Shown one piece after another: positions 51,964 to 53,345 of a stretch of 53,345 bases of DNA. Positions within the stretch are counted from its first letter, which is position 1, and every line of letters begins with the position of its first letter. Origin of the DNA: Janthinobacterium sp. GW456P (GTDB lineage: Bacteria; Pseudomonadota; Gammaproteobacteria; Burkholderiales; Burkholderiaceae_D). The stretch is taken from the NCBI RefSeq assembly GCF_002127655.1, contig NZ_NEHB01000005.1, positions 1,287-54,631 on the forward strand, read 5' to 3'. The notes below the pieces were generated by a model, which made no database searches, was not told the origin of the DNA, and saw nothing but the letters and a program-made list of their open reading frames with translations. The position numbers and the translations under genes are program-made.

Positions 51964-53345
51964 CGGATCAGCTCCTCTCCGCTTTGCAGTGACAGCACCA
52001 CCAGTTCGATAAAACTGTTGATTTGTACATACAGCCCGAGGAAGTGATCGATCACCTGCACAAACAGGTGCATGCCGCTGCCGATAAAGGCTTCCTCGTC
52101 GAGCGTGATACGCACTTCCACGCCATGCGCCAGCGAGGTGCCGCGCCTGTGCCGCAGCCATGTCGTGGTCGGCGAGTGCGCCAGCGCGACGATGCCGCCG
52201 ATCTGGCGTTGTGAACTTGCCGATTGGGACAGGTCGTACAGCGTCAGCATTTCGCGCAGCGCCGGCAGTCCCTCCTGGACCAGCGCATGATGATTCAGCG
52301 CCAGATGCGAAATCAGGCGCCAGTGCAGACCCGTGCCCGGTGAAAAGCGTCGCGGCTGGCTCGGGCGTCGCAGCATGTGCAGCGCGGGTCCGCCAGCACA
52401 TGGCTGCAAATCTCCTTGCGGCTGGCCGTATTTGAGTGCCAGGGGAAGATCGCGGTTGCTGCATCTCAGCGACAGCGACAAGCTGGCCTTTTCATGGATC
52501 AGGGGATTGAAGTCGCTGTCGACCAGCGTGATGTTCTTTTCGTGACCCGGACTTCTGATGGCCAACGTCGTATCGTGGCGCATGATCCAGTAATGGCCTT
52601 GTTGCGCCGCCCCCTCGCCATGGCGCAGGCTGTACAGCGGGCGAAATTCGGTCAGCGTGCTTTCGCCGCCGCGTTGGCGCAGCAAACGCACCGCGTCGAC
52701 GGAGACGACTTCGTAACCATGCGCATGGGTGGCATGGGCCAGCACGGGATAGTCGGTTTTCTGCCGGGTGACGGAGATCGGTACGCCTTCCTGGCGAAAG
52801 AGATTGACCGCCGGACTGCAGCCCAGCTTTAAGTTGTCGCTGGAAATGCTGGACAACATGCGCGCCGTAGCGGAATCGGGCCGCAAACCGGCCATGCACA
52901 GATGCAGGGTAAAGCGCTGGCAAGCAAGCGGCACGGCGGCACTCAGCGCCGCGACATCAATGTCGAAGAAATTGAATTTTTCCGGATACGCAAAATACTC
53001 GCTCAGGATGCGGTAGGCCGGCTGCGAACGGGCGCCAAAAGGTATCAAGGCATCCGAGTCGGCGAAGCCGACTGGGGTCAAAGGCACGGTGGGCAAGGCC
53101 ATCCATTGCGCCGCGTCGGTCGACACAAAAGCACAGACGGTATGCATGAACAAGGCATCGCGCAGTGCGGCTGAAAAAGACGCTTCTCCATCGATGAAAA
53201 CGCGCAGCGATGCGGGCGCCGCATCGAGATGCCGGATGCCGATGTTCAGCGAGGAACTGGCTGACGCCGGCAGGCGCACGCCCGGTGGCGCCTTGATCAT
53301 CGCATCGAAAACGGCGCTGTCCAGTAGCGATGCTCCTGTCGTCAT
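51927..53345 (-). CDS. tssF: Type VI secretion baseplate protein TssF (5' part beyond window)
   Basis: 472 residues are open to the window edge, against about 600 or more in the family, so the N-terminus is missing. Family features are seen in order: RILSEYFAYPEKFNFFDI, the C-rich FTLHLCMAGL segment, NLFRQEGVPI, and the C-terminal LVQVIDHFLGLYVQINSFIE-like segment FVQVIDHFLGLYVQINSFIE. It is the partner of TssG in the baseplate wedge. The ATG at 53345 is an internal codon, not the start. Confidence 0.92.
   Translation of the reverse strand: MTTGASLLDSAVFDAMIKAPPGVRLPASASSSLNIGIRHLDAAPASLRVFIDGEASFSAALRDALFMHTVCAFVSTDAAQWMALPTVPLTPVGFADSDALIPFGARSQPAYRILSEYFAYPEKFNFFDIDVAALSAAVPLACQRFTLHLCMAGLRPDSATARMLSSISSDNLKLGCSPAVNLFRQEGVPISVTRQKTDYPVLAHATHAHGYEVVSVDAVRLLRQRGGESTLTEFRPLYSLRHGEGAAQQGHYWIMRHDTTLAIRSPGHEKNITLVDSDFNPLIHEKASLSLSLRCSNRDLPLALKYGQPQGDLQPCAGGPALHMLRRPSQPRRFSPGTGLHWRLISHLALNHHALVQEGLPALREMLTLYDLSQSASSQRQIGGIVALAHSPTTTWLRHRRGTSLAHGVEVRITLDEEAFIGSGMHLFVQVIDHFLGLYVQINSFIELVVLSLQSGEELIRCKPRSGLQNLV

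Overview
The window is high-GC DNA that looks like a betaproteobacterium of the Oxalobacteraceae, most probably Janthinobacterium or a close relative. This rests on codon use, the many two-component systems, the type VI secretion genes, the MexEF-OprN-like efflux operon and the secreted Ala/Lys-rich proteins. The genus is an inference and was not tested by any search.

Layout, left to right. 1-175 is the end of an IS1595-type insertion sequence running off the left edge. 179-6066 holds a secreted DUF6265 protein, a NarL-type histidine kinase, a small HhH-like protein, a response regulator-diguanylate cyclase and a PAS-PAS-GAF hybrid kinase. 6494-9499 carries four identical tRNA-Arg(ACG) genes, three in tandem and a fourth behind a 713-residue lipoprotein gene. 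9555-12742 has an AraC regulator divergent from a phytanoyl-CoA dioxygenase-like protein and an FMN-dependent L-lactate dehydrogenase. 12739-21246 is metabolic and miscellaneous: P-loop kinase, DUF6624 protein, CPBP protease, two GNATs around a SUKH protein, an OmpR/kinase pair, a PHB-depolymerase-like esterase and a DUF1993 protein.

21243-30625 holds a LysR regulator with a D-2-hydroxyacid dehydrogenase on one strand. Divergent from it are a small secreted peptide, an alpha/beta-hydrolase that has lost its catalytic Ser and His, and a complete RND efflux operon (adaptor, pump, outer-membrane channel). The arrangement resembles MexT-MexEF-OprN. A fasciclin protein follows.

31434-34040 is the most unusual part: five paralogous genes for small secreted Ala/Lys/His-rich proteins resembling the acid-shock protein Asr. 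They form three transcription units. Each unit has a TTACA-N5-TTACA direct repeat about 105 bases before its first start codon, with the spacing of the RstA box, and each ends in a terminator. A 254-bp internally deleted IS1595 derivative with a target duplication has inserted against one of these boxes.

34132-40901 encodes bacterial non-homologous end joining (LigD and Ku) with a hybrid kinase between and an SDR gene beside Ku. 41029-44994 has a TetR regulator, a SulP transporter and a train of four small genes including Imm1-like and DUF2750 proteins, then a GNAT. 45066-53345 is the end of a type VI secretion locus on the minus strand: TssF (partial), TssG, PAAR, VgrG, a Tle4-like lipase effector and a Tli4-like immunity protein. 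These form one unit for building, loading and self-protection.
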